From Paenibacillus thermotolerans (lineage in GTDB: Bacteria; Bacillota; Bacilli; Paenibacillales; YIM-B00363): a stretch of 64,000 nucleotides of DNA. Shown here piece after piece: positions 34,640-44,246 of this stretch; position 1 is the stretch's first letter; each line of letters starts with the position of its first letter. The stretch covers positions 186,001 to 250,000 of the forward strand of contig NZ_JAQZSG010000001.1 of the NCBI RefSeq assembly GCF_028745515.1, written 5' to 3'. The notes under the pieces were generated by a model. It was given only the letters and a program-made list of their open reading frames with translations. It was not told where the DNA came from and searched no databases. The translations under genes were made by a program, and so were the position numbers.

Positions 34640-35404
34640 TTAAACCTTCCCGTAACGCCGGGCACGGCCTTGGTAAGAACGAATGGCTTCCATAAAATGC
34701 TCCCTTGTGAATTCGGGCCAATAAGCGTCGGTAAACCAGAGCTCCGTGTACGCAAGCTGCCACAGCATGAAATTGCTGATTCGCACCTCGCCGCTCGTTC
34801 GAATGAGCATGTCAAGCTCCGGCAAGCCGTCCGATTGCAAATACGAATCGAACAGCTGCTCGGTGATGCTTTCGATGTCGAGCTTTCCGTCGCGCACGTC
34901 TTCCGCCAGCTTGCGGACTCCCAAGAGCAGCTCTCTTCGGCCGCCGTAGTTCAGCGCAAAATTAAGAATGAGTCCCGTGTTGTGTTTCGTTTCCTCAATC
35001 GCATTCTCAACCGCTTCCAGCGTATGCGGCGGCAACCCTTCCTTGCTGCCCATCATGCGGATTTGAACGTTATTCGCCTTCAGTTCTCCGATCTCGAGCG
35101 GGAAAAACTCCTGGGGAAGCTTCATTAAAAAGTCGACTTCCTCTTTCGGACGCTTCCAGTTTTCGGTCGAGAAGGCGTATAGCGTCAACACCTTGATGCC
35201 AAGATCGCTTGCAGCCATCGTAATCGTCTTCACATTTTTCATTCCTGCCCGATGGCCGGCGACGCGCGGCATGCCGTGGCGTTTCGCCCATCTCCCGTTT
35301 CCGTCCATAATGATCGCAACGTGCTGCGGAATGTTGTCGCGGTTGACCGTCAGCTTTTCCTGTTCGATCGGTTTCGATTTGAGGAAGCCGAACAGACGGT
35401 TCAT
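34640..35404 (-). CDS. uppS: Isoprenyl transferase (undecaprenyl diphosphate synthase)
   Basis: Makes C55 undecaprenyl diphosphate for cell-wall lipid carriers, using the products of dxr's pathway. 254 residues. The motif IIMDGNGRWAKRHGMPRVAG carries the catalytic Asp, with LTLYAFSTENWKRP, LNYGGRRELL and the C-terminal DMLIRTSGEVRISNFMLWQ. The ATG at 35404 follows GGGGGA. cdsA and dxr downstream share the envelope-lipid theme. Confidence 0.97.
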   Translation of the reverse strand: MNRLFGFLKSKPIEQEKLTVNRDNIPQHVAIIMDGNGRWAKRHGMPRVAGHRAGMKNVKTITMAASDLGIKVLTLYAFSTENWKRPKEEVDFLMKLPQEFFPLEIGELKANNVQIRMMGSKEGLPPHTLEAVENAIEETKHNTGLILNFALNYGGRRELLLGVRKLAEDVRDGKLDIESITEQLFDSYLQSDGLPELDMLIRTSGEVRISNFMLWQLAYTELWFTDAYWPEFTREHFMEAIRSYQGRARRYGKV

Positions 35405-35430
35405 AACGATTCCCCCAAAAGGTAGATGAC

Positions 35431-35472
35431 GCAAGAACCCCCGCATCTGTTTTGCGCCAGGGGTTCTTGCGG
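35431..35472. repeat. Strong hairpin between frr and uppS
   Basis: Perfect 12-bp arms CGCAAGAACCCC and GGGGTTCTTGCG (35431-35442 and 35461-35472). On the minus strand no T-run follows, so it is unlikely to stop transcription fully; it could set mRNA processing or stability between frr and uppS. Confidence 0.65.
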
Positions 35473-35476
35473 TTTA

Positions 35477-36031
35477 TTACACTTCCATAATTTCTTTTTC
35501 TTTTGCGGAAATCACTTTGTCGACTTCTGCGACGAATCTATCGGTCAGTTTCTGGACGTCGTCCTGATGACGCTTGGATTCGTCTTCCGAGATTTGATCT
35601 TTCTCGAGCTTCTTGATTTCGTCATTCGCGTCGCGGCGAATGTTACGAATCGCCACCTTCGCCTCTTCGCCGAATTTTTTCGTCAGCTTGGCGAGCTCGG
35701 CCCGGCGTTCCTGCGTAAGCGCGGGAATCGTCAATCGGATGGAGGCTCCGTCGTTGGAAGGAGTCAGTCCGAGATCGGACTTCAAAATCGCCTTCTCAAT
35801 GGCGCCGATCGAGCTTTTATCCCAAGGCTGAATCATCAGCGTGCGGGCATCCGGCGTATTTACATTGGCGAGTTGATTGACCGGCGTCATCGCCCCGTAA
35901 TATTCCACTTGAACCCGATCGAGCAGCGCCGGCGTCGCGCGGCCGGCACGCAGGCTGGAAAGCTCCTTTTTTAGGGAGGCAATCGCTTTCTCCATACGTT
36001 CTTCAGCATTTTTCTTAATCGATTGCGGCAT
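35477..36031 (-). CDS. frr: Ribosome recycling factor
   Basis: Splits post-termination ribosomes together with EF-G. 184 residues, with the usual [20 protein letters not shown] start, [58 protein letters not shown] and coiled-coil [13 protein letters not shown]-like region ([19 protein letters not shown] read as [16 protein letters not shown]). The position downstream of pyrH is conserved in Bacillota. Confidence 0.98.
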   Translation of the reverse strand: MPQSIKKNAEERMEKAIASLKKELSSLRAGRATPALLDRVQVEYYGAMTPVNQLANVNTPDARTLMIQPWDKSSIGAIEKAILKSDLGLTPSNDGASIRLTIPALTQERRAELAKLTKKFGEEAKVAIRNIRRDANDEIKKLEKDQISEDESKRHQDDVQKLTDRFVAEVDKVISAKEKEIMEV

Positions 36032-36045
36032 GATAGTTACACTCC

Positions 36046-36843
<798 letters not shown>

Positions 36844-36848
36844 TCATT

Positions 36849-37502
36849 TTATTGTTTAACCTGTGCCATTACTTCTTCAACGAAATTGTCTTGCTTCTTC
36901 TCGAGGCCTTCGCCAAGCTCGAAGCGCACGAAACGACGAATTGTGATGTTTTCGCCGATCGTCGAAATTTTCTCGTTTACGAGCTGCTGGACCGTTTTGT
37001 CCTGATCCTTAATGAACGACTGCTCCAGCAAGCAATATTCTTCATAAAATTTGCTCATGCGGCCTTCCACCATCTTTTCAACGATGTGCGCCGGCTTGCC
37101 TTCGTTCAACGCTTGATTTTTCAAGATTTCTTTTTCTTTCTCAAGATCTTCTTGAGGCACTTCTTCGCGGCGAACGTATTTCGGGCTCGCAGCGGCGATT
37201 TGCATCGCGACGTCTCTTACGAATTCACGGAAAGCGTCCGTTTTTGCAACGAAGTCCGTTTCGCAGTTTACTTCAACCAGAACGCCGATCCGGCCGTTCG
37301 CGTGAATATAAGACTCAACCAAGCCCTCTGTAGCGATACGTCCCGCTTTATTCGCAGCCGCCGCCAACCCTTTCTCACGCAAAAGCTCGGAAGCTTTCTG
37401 AATATCGCCGTTCGCTTCCTCCAGCGCTTTCTTGCAATCCATCATTCCTGCGCCTGTCTTCTCGCGCAATTCTTTAACCAATGCAGCCGATACAGCAGCC
37501 AT
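36849..37502 (-). CDS. tsf: Elongation factor Ts
   Basis: Nucleotide exchange factor for EF-Tu. The UBA-like N-terminus ([38 protein letters not shown]) and the core motif [14 protein letters not shown] are unmistakable. 217 residues is the short Bacillota length with one core subdomain. Follows rpsB after a terminator-like hairpin. Confidence 0.98.
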   Translation of the reverse strand: MAAVSAALVKELREKTGAGMMDCKKALEEANGDIQKASELLREKGLAAAANKAGRIATEGLVESYIHANGRIGVLVEVNCETDFVAKTDAFREFVRDVAMQIAAASPKYVRREEVPQEDLEKEKEILKNQALNEGKPAHIVEKMVEGRMSKFYEEYCLLEQSFIKDQDKTVQQLVNEKISTIGENITIRRFVRFELGEGLEKKQDNFVEEVMAQVKQ

Positions 37503-37565
37503 GAGTAAAGTTCCTCCTTATATATGCATTGCTTTACGCAACGTGCTATGTAGCACTTTATATCC

Positions 37566-37610
37566 AAAAAAAGGGAGTGGCCGGTTGTCGAACCAACCCG
37601 CACCCTCCCT
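37566..37610 (-). terminator. Hairpin terminator between rpsB and tsf
   Basis: On the minus strand AGGGAG (37610-37605) pairs with CTCCCT (37577-37572), with inner GGTTG/CAACC pairing, followed by seven T residues. It probably sets the relative yield of S2 and EF-Ts mRNA. Confidence 0.75.
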
Positions 37611-37672
37611 ATTTTGCGTTCGTACCGTTCACTTCCGCAGGCTGCCTTCACGGCCTCCTCGTTATATGAACA

Positions 37673-38371
37673 TTATGCGCTAGTTGTTTCGCCTTGATTC
37701 GCTTCAATTACGGCGTCGGCAATTTTAGCGGTCAAAAGCTTAACTGCGCGAATTGCGTCGTCATTGCCAGGGATGACATAGTCGATTTCGTCCGGGTCGC
37801 AGTTCGTATCGACGATGCCTACGATCGGAATACCGAGCTTGCGGGCTTCGGCAACGGCGATGCGCTCTTTGCGAGGGTCGATGATGAACAACGCATCCGG
37901 CAAGCGGCGCATATTCTTAATGCCGCCGAGGAACTTCTCGAGGCGCTCTTGCTCCTTGCGAAGCAAAATAACTTCTTTCTTCGGCAATACGTCGAAAGTG
38001 CCGTCTTGCTCCATACGCTCAAGCTCTTTCAAACGGTCGATCCGCTTCTGGATCGTGGAGAAGTTAGTGAGCGTGCCGCCCAACCAACGTTGATTGATGA
38101 AGTACATACCGCTGCGCTCCGCTTCTTCAGCTACGGAGTCTTGCGCTTGCTTCTTCGTGCCGACGAAAAGAATCGTTCCGCCGTCTGCAGCAAGCTGCTT
38201 AACGAAGTTGTATGCTTCTTCCACTTTCTTGACCGTCTTCTGAAGGTCGATAATGTAAATCCCGTTACGTTCGGTGAAGATGTATTTGTCCATTTTCGGA
38301 TTCCAGCGACGCGTTTGGTGACCAAAGTGTACGCCGGCTTCCAGCAATTGCTTCATGGAAATTACTGCCAT
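37673..38371 (-). CDS. rpsB: 30S ribosomal protein S2
   Basis: Small-subunit protein, 232 residues. [60 protein letters not shown] and [10 protein letters not shown], then [20 protein letters not shown] are classic S2 sequences. Preceded by its own promoter and a structured leader. AAGGAGGTG precedes the ATG. Confidence 0.98.
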   Translation of the reverse strand: MAVISMKQLLEAGVHFGHQTRRWNPKMDKYIFTERNGIYIIDLQKTVKKVEEAYNFVKQLAADGGTILFVGTKKQAQDSVAEEAERSGMYFINQRWLGGTLTNFSTIQKRIDRLKELERMEQDGTFDVLPKKEVILLRKEQERLEKFLGGIKNMRRLPDALFIIDPRKERIAVAEARKLGIPIVGIVDTNCDPDEIDYVIPGNDDAIRAVKLLTAKIADAVIEANQGETTSA

Positions 38372-38404
38372 CTTCCCGCACCTCCTTATAATGGTTTTTG
38401 TCCT

Positions 38405-38498
38405 CCGCCCGTCGCAGCTTTCCGTAAGACTGTCTCATTCCTCAGCAGACAGCACCCTTGCGAAAATTGAGCGGGCGTGTGATTTTCACACCGTCAAC
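38405..38498 (-). ncRNA. Structured rpsB mRNA leader
   Basis: The region between the promoter and rpsB can fold: CGCCCG (38477-38472) pairs with CGGGCG (38410-38405) to close a domain that contains a CTGTCT/AGACAG-type hairpin (about 38430-38452), and GTGTG-AAAAT-CACAC forms a hairpin near 38477-38491. Structured S2 leaders that bind S2 are known in several phyla. Whether this is one of those families needs covariance analysis. Confidence 0.5.
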
Positions 38499-38499
38499 T

Positions 38500-38529
38500 A
38501 ATATAACACATTGCTTGCTGGAAGTGCAA
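38500..38529 (-). promoter_or_regulatory. Sigma-A-type promoter of rpsB
   Basis: On the minus strand TTGCAC (38529-38524), 18-bp spacer, TATATT (38505-38500). The -35 fits at 5 of 6 and the -10 at 5 of 6. It separates the flagellar operon from the rpsB-tsf unit. Confidence 0.7.
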
Positions 38530-38536
38530 CCGGCTT

Positions 38537-39040
38537 TTATTGTCCCGGAGTCGTTAATTGCGTAATCAAAGCTTGCATGTCCGGTTTTTCTTTAAATATG
38601 TAATACCGGGCTTGGACGCTGTCCGCCAGCTTCCGGTTCGTCATCTCATCCATAAAAGCCCGCCAATCGTCGATGAGCCCCATCTCCACGAGCATATAAG
38701 CGATTGTCTTTGCATCCGTTCCTTTGCCGATGGTGAAGGCATACACCTGGCTTGCGTCAGGCTTTGCCTGGTCCGCTTGTTTCGCAAGCGCCTCCTCTAC
38801 CTTCGCCTCCACTTCTTCCGAAGTGAACCGCTCTTCGTCTTTCGCATACAACTCGTAGCCTAACGCTCCGGCCTGCTCGCGCAGCTCGGCCAACCCGAGC
38901 GCCGCACCGGAATACGGCTGCCCCGCAATAGGCGGCTGCCCCGACGAAGCCTTCTCCGCTTCATATATGATCTGCAATATAAGGGCGGCGATAATGAGAC
39001 CGGCGCCGAGGCCGAACAGAAACGTTCTATTTCGAAGCAT
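38537..39040 (-). CDS. Small MltG-like membrane protein
   Basis: 167 residues. An N-terminal membrane segment (FLFGLGAGLIIAALILQII) is followed by an extracytoplasmic part whose end (FTIGKGTDAKTIAYMLVEMG, LIDDWRAFMDEMT, ARYYIFKEKPDMQALITQL) resembles the LysM-like first domain of endolytic transglycosylase MltG. The catalytic domain is missing, so it is not expected to be an enzyme. It overlaps the SwrB-like gene by 14 bp and is the last gene before the rpsB promoter. Confidence 0.65.
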   Translation of the reverse strand: MLRNRTFLFGLGAGLIIAALILQIIYEAEKASSGQPPIAGQPYSGAALGLAELREQAGALGYELYAKDEERFTSEEVEAKVEEALAKQADQAKPDASQVYAFTIGKGTDAKTIAYMLVEMGLIDDWRAFMDEMTNRKLADSVQARYYIFKEKPDMQALITQLTTPGQ

Positions 39041-39617
39041 CGGCTTGTTCCTCCCGCTTCGCCAGTTGAATGATAAGCTGAATTTCTCCCTTATTCGTAC
39101 CTAGCTTTTTCGCAATAAATTCAATCGATTTACCTTGACCGTACAAGTCGAACACTTCTTTATACCGGGATTTAACGGTAGCGGGCTTGTCCGATTCAGG
39201 CGCCGGAGCTTCTAAATCGACTGAAGCCTGCTCCGCGCTTTCTGCCGCTGCGTCACCCCGCGCCGGCTCTTCGAGCGGCTCCGATTTTATCAAATCGACG
39301 ACCGGCAACGCGCTTGCTTTCGCCACCGAAGGCATTTGCTCCGTCAGCATGGCCGTCTTGCGCTCCAGAAATTCAATCCGGTTCATAAGCGTTGACGTTT
39401 GCTTCTCATGCTCGCGCTTTAGCTGTCCGACCATCCGGGCGAATTCCTTATTTTCCTGTTCCAACTCCTCGACGAAGGTCGCCAGCGTGTCCTCTACCGT
39501 ATCCAACACTTCTTCGTCTACCGTCCTTCGGGGGGCCGGCTTAGGAAGCAAGAATGCATAAAGTAAAATGACAACGCCAAGCATGACTATGATGATCCAT
39601 GCATCCAACACATTCAC
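39027..39617 (-). CDS. swrB: SwrB-like (YlxL/DUF6115) protein
   Basis: 196 residues. An N-terminal membrane helix (AWIIIVMLGVVILLYAFLL), a coiled coil (EELEQENKEFARMVGQLKRE), a Glu/Ala-rich linker and a C-terminal homeodomain-like part ending YGQGKSIEFIAKKLGTNKGE then IQLIIQLAKREEQ, the SwrB pattern. SwrB promotes flagellar assembly and swarming in B. subtilis, where it is also next to rpsB after sigD. Position and C-terminus support the call; the linker is poorly conserved. Confidence 0.8.
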   Translation of the reverse strand: MNVLDAWIIIVMLGVVILLYAFLLPKPAPRRTVDEEVLDTVEDTLATFVEELEQENKEFARMVGQLKREHEKQTSTLMNRIEFLERKTAMLTEQMPSVAKASALPVVDLIKSEPLEEPARGDAAAESAEQASVDLEAPAPESDKPATVKSRYKEVFDLYGQGKSIEFIAKKLGTNKGEIQLIIQLAKREEQADASK

Positions 39618-39627
39618 CTAGCCCGTT

Positions 39628-39948
39628 CTAAAGTGAGATATCGATATGTTTTCCTTTATAAGGATGGACAGATTTCCCTGACGACTTGCCGGAGACTTGC
39701 TTGTTCCGCCGGCCGGAACCGGACCGGTCACCCTTACCCCGTGAAGAGGACCCCTCATCCCGGACGTTCAGGTAAGACGTCTCCTCAATCTCCGAGCTCC
39801 TTTGCCGCTCTTTTTCCGTTTGTTTGGCCGAATGGCCGGCGAGCGCCGATTGGTCGAAGCCCGGCTTATGCTGCATCTGATTTTGCACGCTTGTCGCTTC
39901 GTTCGTGCGAGGTATGGCGATTTGCATTTCAATCGATTTCAAGCTCAT
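39628..39948 (-). CDS. Conserved small protein of unknown function in the motility operon
   Basis: 106 residues from the ATG at 39948 (AGGGAGGA upstream). MSLKSIEMQIAIPRTNEAT and a low-complexity Ser/Gly/Lys-rich middle (SSSRGKGDRSGSGRRNKQVS) precede HPYKGKHIDISL. The short, polar composition and the operon position suggest a regulatory or chaperone role, but no family is recognised. Neighbours are the FapA gene (upstream) and SwrB (downstream). Confidence 0.6.
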   Translation of the reverse strand: MSLKSIEMQIAIPRTNEATSVQNQMQHKPGFDQSALAGHSAKQTEKERQRSSEIEETSYLNVRDEGSSSRGKGDRSGSGRRNKQVSGKSSGKSVHPYKGKHIDISL

Positions 39949-40012
39949 CCTCACCGGTCCTCCCTAAAATTCGAAATTTCGGGACAAACGAGGGGGAACG
40001 CCCTTAGAAAGA

Positions 40013-41422
40013 TTAGAAATGCGATGTCAGCGATATATCCCCGTTTTGGAGAAAAAATTGTACTCTTGTGGTCGAATCTTTAATAAACCGCGTATATCTT
40101 CCGATAACAACCTTCGAGCCGGCATAGATCGTGTTTATCACGTCTACTTGTGCTTTATCGATCATTTCCAAAGCGGCTTCAATCTCCAAAATCCGGTCTC
40201 TGACGTTCGCCAGCTCATCGACCGACGCCTTCTTCGAATGCATCAGCTTCGTGCGCATTTCAAGCTTATCCGGCGTCAACGTGCCTGCGGCAGCCATTCC
40301 GTTTAACAGGTTCAGCGCTTTGTCGGTTTTATCGATGTTTTCGGTGATCGATTTGATCGACTGACGAAGCTGGAGCAGCTCGTTCCGCAATTCCGGCGAC
40401 ACGCCGACCTCAAGCGAAGTCGGAGTCGACATCGTATTGCCCACGGTGCGAACCTCGATTTTTTCCCCCGCCTGTATGACGCCGCCTACGATCAGCCCTT
40501 TAGCGCCTTTACAATATACGCCGCGCCCTGCCCGAACGTGGGAATGCATAATGCTTTGGCTTACAATGACATCCTCGCCGGCCGTTATATTCGCTTCCTG
40601 GACGAAAGAGCTCTTTACGTTGACTCCGGCTATGACCTTGCCTTTGTTTGCAGCTACGATTCCTGCCGCAATATCAATGGAACCGTCTGCCTCAAGCTCC
40701 GCCCCTTCCACGCCGCCCGTGACGCGAATGTCGCCGGCCGCCTTTACGCGAAAGCCGGTCAATACATTGCCCCGTATGACAACGGTTCCGATAAAGTCGA
40801 TGTTGCCGGTTCTGTAGTCGACGTCCCCGTTCACTTCGTAGACCGGGAATACGTTGATTTTGCCGCGTTCGGTTAACGTAATCAGCCCGTCGATGACGGC
40901 ATACAGCCGATTCCGCTCGGGATCGGTCACCACGTTCCTGCCGATCATAATTCTAGCTTCGCGCCCGTCCTTGGCGGCGACCGCTTCGCCGAGAACGTTC
41001 ATTCCGGGTATTCCTTTGGTCGGAGGCAATCTCTCCGCGATCAGCTGCCCTTTGGCTGCGTTATTCAACTTGCGGATCTCGCGGTAGTCGACCTTTCCGT
41101 CCTCCAGCTCCGCCGGCCCGGTGGTTTCATTGCCGAGATCGAACAGAAAGTGTACGGATCCGTCTTCCCCGTTGATCGCCGGCTTTCCTTGAGCCACCTT
41201 TACGGTGCTTGCTAGAAACATTTTTGGATCGGTTGCAAGTTTATTGAGAGCGTCCGTATTAACCCCATAGTTTACTCCGTTGGACTTTAGCAGCTGCTCC
41301 AGCGCTTCAACCGTAAAAAACGTATGATCGTCCGCTTCGATGATTTGCAAATAGGCCGACATTTTGTCTTCCGACAACGAGAAGGCAACAGAGGCTTCGA
41401 TACTGCTCATATCGGCTGCCAT
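40013..41422 (-). CDS. FapA-family (DUF342) beta-helix protein
   Basis: 469 residues. The DUF342 centre has repeated beta-helix strands: INVFPVYEVNGDVDYRTGNI, DFIGTVVIRGNVLTGFRVKA, IDIAAGIVAANKGKVIAGVN, KGAKGLIVGGVIQAGEKIEV. A C-terminal coiled coil (RQSIKSITENIDKTDKALNL) follows. FapA-like proteins are often near flagellar genes in Bacillota and Vibrio; the function is unclear. The ATG follows GGGGGAGAAGAGG. Lies directly after sigD. Confidence 0.8.
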   Translation of the reverse strand: MAADMSSIEASVAFSLSEDKMSAYLQIIEADDHTFFTVEALEQLLKSNGVNYGVNTDALNKLATDPKMFLASTVKVAQGKPAINGEDGSVHFLFDLGNETTGPAELEDGKVDYREIRKLNNAAKGQLIAERLPPTKGIPGMNVLGEAVAAKDGREARIMIGRNVVTDPERNRLYAVIDGLITLTERGKINVFPVYEVNGDVDYRTGNIDFIGTVVIRGNVLTGFRVKAAGDIRVTGGVEGAELEADGSIDIAAGIVAANKGKVIAGVNVKSSFVQEANITAGEDVIVSQSIMHSHVRAGRGVYCKGAKGLIVGGVIQAGEKIEVRTVGNTMSTPTSLEVGVSPELRNELLQLRQSIKSITENIDKTDKALNLLNGMAAAGTLTPDKLEMRTKLMHSKKASVDELANVRDRILEIEAALEMIDKAQVDVINTIYAGSKVVIGRYTRFIKDSTTRVQFFLQNGDISLTSHF

Positions 41423-41452
41423 ACCTCTTCTCCCCCTTCCATCTAGGAAGCA

Positions 41453-42244
41453 TTACTCTTGCATTAAGTAATGCTTGATTCGGTTTAAGCTACCGCGAAG
41501 CCGCAAAATCGCCTTCGAATGCAATTGAGAAATTCGTGATGGAGAGAGCGACATGACTTCCGCTATTTCGCTTAAGGATAATTCCTCAAAATAAAATAAT
41601 GAGACTACGGTTCGTTCCTTTTCGGTCAGCTTTTCGATCGCTTTCGCCAAGCTTTCCTTCATGAACAAGCTTCTTACGCTGTCTTCCGGTTTGACGGCAC
41701 GGTCGTCTACTAAAAGCGAAGCTCTCGTTTCGGACTCTTCCTCCCGAATCGGATCCTCCAGAGAACAAATCGATGAGACGGAAACCTCTTGCAGCATATG
41801 TTGGAACTCCTGCTCCGTCACATTCAAATAAGCACTCATTTCCTCGTCCGTCACGGAACGCAAATATTGCTGCTCCAGCTTCTGATAGGCGTCCTCAATG
41901 CGCTTTGCCTTCTCGCGTACGGACCGGGGCACCCAATCCGCCTGCCGCATCCCGTCGATAATGCTCCCCCGAATGCGCCAAGAAGCATACGTTTCAAACT
42001 GCAAGCCGCGCTCGTAATCGAACTTCTCGACAGCATCGATCAATCCCATTATACCATAACTTGTTAAATCTTCTTTCGCCACATTTTTAGGAAGTCCGAT
42101 GGCGAGCCGTCCGGTAACAAAATCAACCAAGCCCGTATAATTCTCTATGAGACGTTTTTTTGCTTCCGGATCTCCGGATTCCTTCCAACGGCGCCAAAGC
42201 TGATGCGTATCCATCGGCCCGGAAGCGTTAAGGGAAAGTTCCAT
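41453..42244 (-). CDS. sigD: RNA polymerase sigma factor SigD (FliA/WhiG family)
   Basis: Sigma-28-type factor that drives late flagellar, motility and autolysin genes. 263 residues. Region 2 (VTGRLAIGLPKNVAKEDLTS, YGIMGLIDAVEKFDYERGLQ, FETYASWRIRGSIIDGMRQAD) and region 4 (LTEKERTVVSLFYFEELSLSEIAEVMSLSPSRISQLHSKA, split here) are clear. The anti-sigma factor FlgM is not in the window. Close to the end of the operon, as in B. subtilis. Confidence 0.97.
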   Translation of the reverse strand: MELSLNASGPMDTHQLWRRWKESGDPEAKKRLIENYTGLVDFVTGRLAIGLPKNVAKEDLTSYGIMGLIDAVEKFDYERGLQFETYASWRIRGSIIDGMRQADWVPRSVREKAKRIEDAYQKLEQQYLRSVTDEEMSAYLNVTEQEFQHMLQEVSVSSICSLEDPIREEESETRASLLVDDRAVKPEDSVRSLFMKESLAKAIEKLTEKERTVVSLFYFEELSLSEIAEVMSLSPSRISQLHSKAILRLRGSLNRIKHYLMQE

Positions 42245-42259
42245 TTGGCTTCACCATCC

Positions 42260-42643
42260 TTACTGTTCCGACATGTGCCTGATCGCTTTTGCCAGTTCCT
42301 CCGGATCTTCCAACCCTCTGACGGTTTTCAGCTTCGGAGGATTCAGCGGCGAAAAATCCTTGTCGTCATCCGGGGTCGTAAAATCGATGCTCTGCCCTTT
42401 GTCGTCTTCGGCGGCGCCGTCCGTTTCCGGCGGAGACGGTGAGGTTGCATTCGGTCCCGCTCCGCCAGTCAAAGCGAGCGCAAGCAGCCAGCGCACCGCA
42501 AACGTGACGGCGAACACAATAACAAAGCTGTACAAAGCCCGCATGCCGGACGTCGCCGGCGGGTTGTGTCCGTAAGACAGCAAAAAGATGAGCGCTGCGC
42601 CCGCCACAGCGGCTGCCGCATTCCAAAGAATAGAGCCGATCAT
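42260..42643 (-). CDS. Small membrane protein in che-sigD gap, unknown
   Basis: 127 residues. Two hydrophobic segments (AAAVAGAALIFLLSYG and LYSFVIVFAVTFAVRWLLAL) then a Pro/Asp/Glu-rich soluble tail (SPSPPETDGAAEDDKGQSID) ending with DPEELAKAIRHMSEQ. It lies between cheD and sigD with short gaps. Not recognised; Paenibacillaceae often have an extra gene at this place. Confidence 0.6.
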   Translation of the reverse strand: MIGSILWNAAAAVAGAALIFLLSYGHNPPATSGMRALYSFVIVFAVTFAVRWLLALALTGGAGPNATSPSPPETDGAAEDDKGQSIDFTTPDDDKDFSPLNPPKLKTVRGLEDPEELAKAIRHMSEQ

Positions 42644-42646
42644 CGG

Positions 42647-43141
42647 TTATAATTCCTTAATTCCGTGTTGTACGCTCCGGATAAGCAGCTTCCCGGAGTC
42701 GCTTTGAAACTCGATCGTACGTCCATAGTTCCCACCCGTATCCTCCGCTTTCACCGGAATGTTGAACTTTTGCAAGCTCAGCTTGCACGATTCGACGTTG
42801 CGCGGACCGATGCGCATCGTGTCCCCTCCGGTGCCGAGGGAAAACATTTGAGCTCCGCCGGCCAATTTGGCTTCGAGCCTCGAAGCCGCCGCCCCGAGCT
42901 GCACGAGCAGCCGAATCACCTCCGGGATGGCCGTGTCCGCATATTTGGCTTTATTCAGCACGCCTTCTCTTGCAATCTCGGAGCTTGGAAGCATGACGTG
43001 CGCCATGCCCGCGATTTTTAAAACGGGATCGTACAGCGTAACGCCGACACAGGAGCCCAACCCCGTCGTTCTTAGCACGCAACCCGCATTCGCTACGTTC
43101 AAATCCGCCATTCCCACTTTGATGATGGTGTCGCTATTCAT
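42647..43141 (-). CDS. cheD: Chemoreceptor glutamine deamidase CheD
   Basis: Deamidates glutamines of chemoreceptors and binds CheC in B. subtilis-type chemotaxis. 164 residues. The catalytic Cys/His pair is in TGLGSCVGVTLYDP and GMAHVMLPSSE. AKLAGGAQMFSL and IGPRNVESCKLSLQK are family motifs. The ATG start overlaps the cheC stop by four bases. Confidence 0.96.
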   Translation of the reverse strand: MNSDTIIKVGMADLNVANAGCVLRTTGLGSCVGVTLYDPVLKIAGMAHVMLPSSEIAREGVLNKAKYADTAIPEVIRLLVQLGAAASRLEAKLAGGAQMFSLGTGGDTMRIGPRNVESCKLSLQKFNIPVKAEDTGGNYGRTIEFQSDSGKLLIRSVQHGIKEL

Positions 43142-43758
43142 TCGGGAGGCACCCCTAGCGAGCGAAAAATGATCGTATACGATTCGGGATCCGGTATGAA
43201 AAAGAAGTTTCCGTCCACTTGATCCCCGTCGTCATAAAAGGCGGTTTCGATCAAGAGAGCTTGATCCCCCATCTCACCGTATTGAAGCAATCCGTACGCC
43301 AGGATGGCTCCGGCCATATCGATTGCCAGCGAAGGAACGGACGGCGCGAGGCGCAAGGTTGTAAAATCGCCCAAGGAAGACAAATACGAGCCGGCAAGAA
43401 TATTGCCGATTTCGGAGAGCGCCGAAATTTCCATTTCGGAAAACTGATAATCCCCTGAGCGGCTTTCCGGCGCAATTCCCGATAAGAGCCGCTTGGCCGA
43501 TGCGGCGCTGACAATGAAAAACATATTGCCCGGCGCATCGCCCTCTACGCGCAAAAATACGGCTGCGACGACCTCCTCGGCCCCGCCGGCGCTTTCCGCG
43601 ATTTGATCGAATGGCAGAAAATTTACGCTCGGCACTTTCATTTCCACCGAGCGCTGCAGCAAAGTCGATAATGCGGTCGCCGCATGCGCCGCTCCGATAT
43701 TTCCGACTTCCTTCAATACATCCAATTGATACTCGCCGAGCCGTCCCCGTTCGCTCAA
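43138..43758 (-). CDS. cheC: CheY-P phosphatase CheC
   Basis: Dephosphorylates CheY-P, stimulated by CheD. 206 residues with two copies of the active-site consensus: DVLKEVGNIGAAHAATAL and SALSEIGNILAGSYLSSL, the Glu and Asn of each being intact. The start is a TTG at 43758 overlapping the cheW stop. Confidence 0.95.
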   Translation of the reverse strand: MSERGRLGEYQLDVLKEVGNIGAAHAATALSTLLQRSVEMKVPSVNFLPFDQIAESAGGAEEVVAAVFLRVEGDAPGNMFFIVSAASAKRLLSGIAPESRSGDYQFSEMEISALSEIGNILAGSYLSSLGDFTTLRLAPSVPSLAIDMAGAILAYGLLQYGEMGDQALLIETAFYDDGDQVDGNFFFIPDPESYTIIFRSLGVPPE

Positions 43759-44225
43759 ACCGATTCCGTCCCCATCTGTTCTAATTGAATAAGCTCGCTC
43801 TTGTTCAATACTTCGGACAAATTCAGCAGCACGAGCAGCCGATCTTCGCCGATTCGGGCGACGCCCCGCAAATATTTGGCGCGTATGCCGCCGACGATTT
43901 CCGGAGGCGCTTCGATGGAGTCCGAATCAAGATCGATGACGTCGTTCGCGTTGTCGACGATGAATCCGATTTCCATGCCGCCGGCGGAAACCATGACGAT
44001 TCTTGTATTCTCCGTCGGCTCGGATTCAGGAAGACCGAAGCGTCCGGCCAGATGAATGACCGGAACGACAACGCCCCGCAAATTAACGACGCCCTTTACA
44101 AACGCGGGAGTTTTCGGAACTCGGGTAATCGGCAGCATCCGCTCGATCGTTTTGACATGCTCCACTTCAATTCCGTACTCCTCCGAGCCGAGCGCGAATA
44201 CGATGGTTTTGATCTCTTCGCTCAT
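43755..44225 (-). CDS. cheW: Chemotaxis coupling protein CheW
   Basis: Adapter between receptors and CheA. 156 residues, the SH3-like CheW fold: KTIVFALGSEEYGIEVEHVK, RMLPITRVPKTPAFVKGVVN, LRGVVVPVIHLAGRFGLPES. It follows cheA by 21 bp and overlaps cheC. Confidence 0.96.
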   Translation of the reverse strand: MSEEIKTIVFALGSEEYGIEVEHVKTIERMLPITRVPKTPAFVKGVVNLRGVVVPVIHLAGRFGLPESEPTENTRIVMVSAGGMEIGFIVDNANDVIDLDSDSIEAPPEIVGGIRAKYLRGVARIGEDRLLVLLNLSEVLNKSELIQLEQMGTESV

Positions 44226-44246
44226 TTGGGTGCATCTCCTTTAGCT

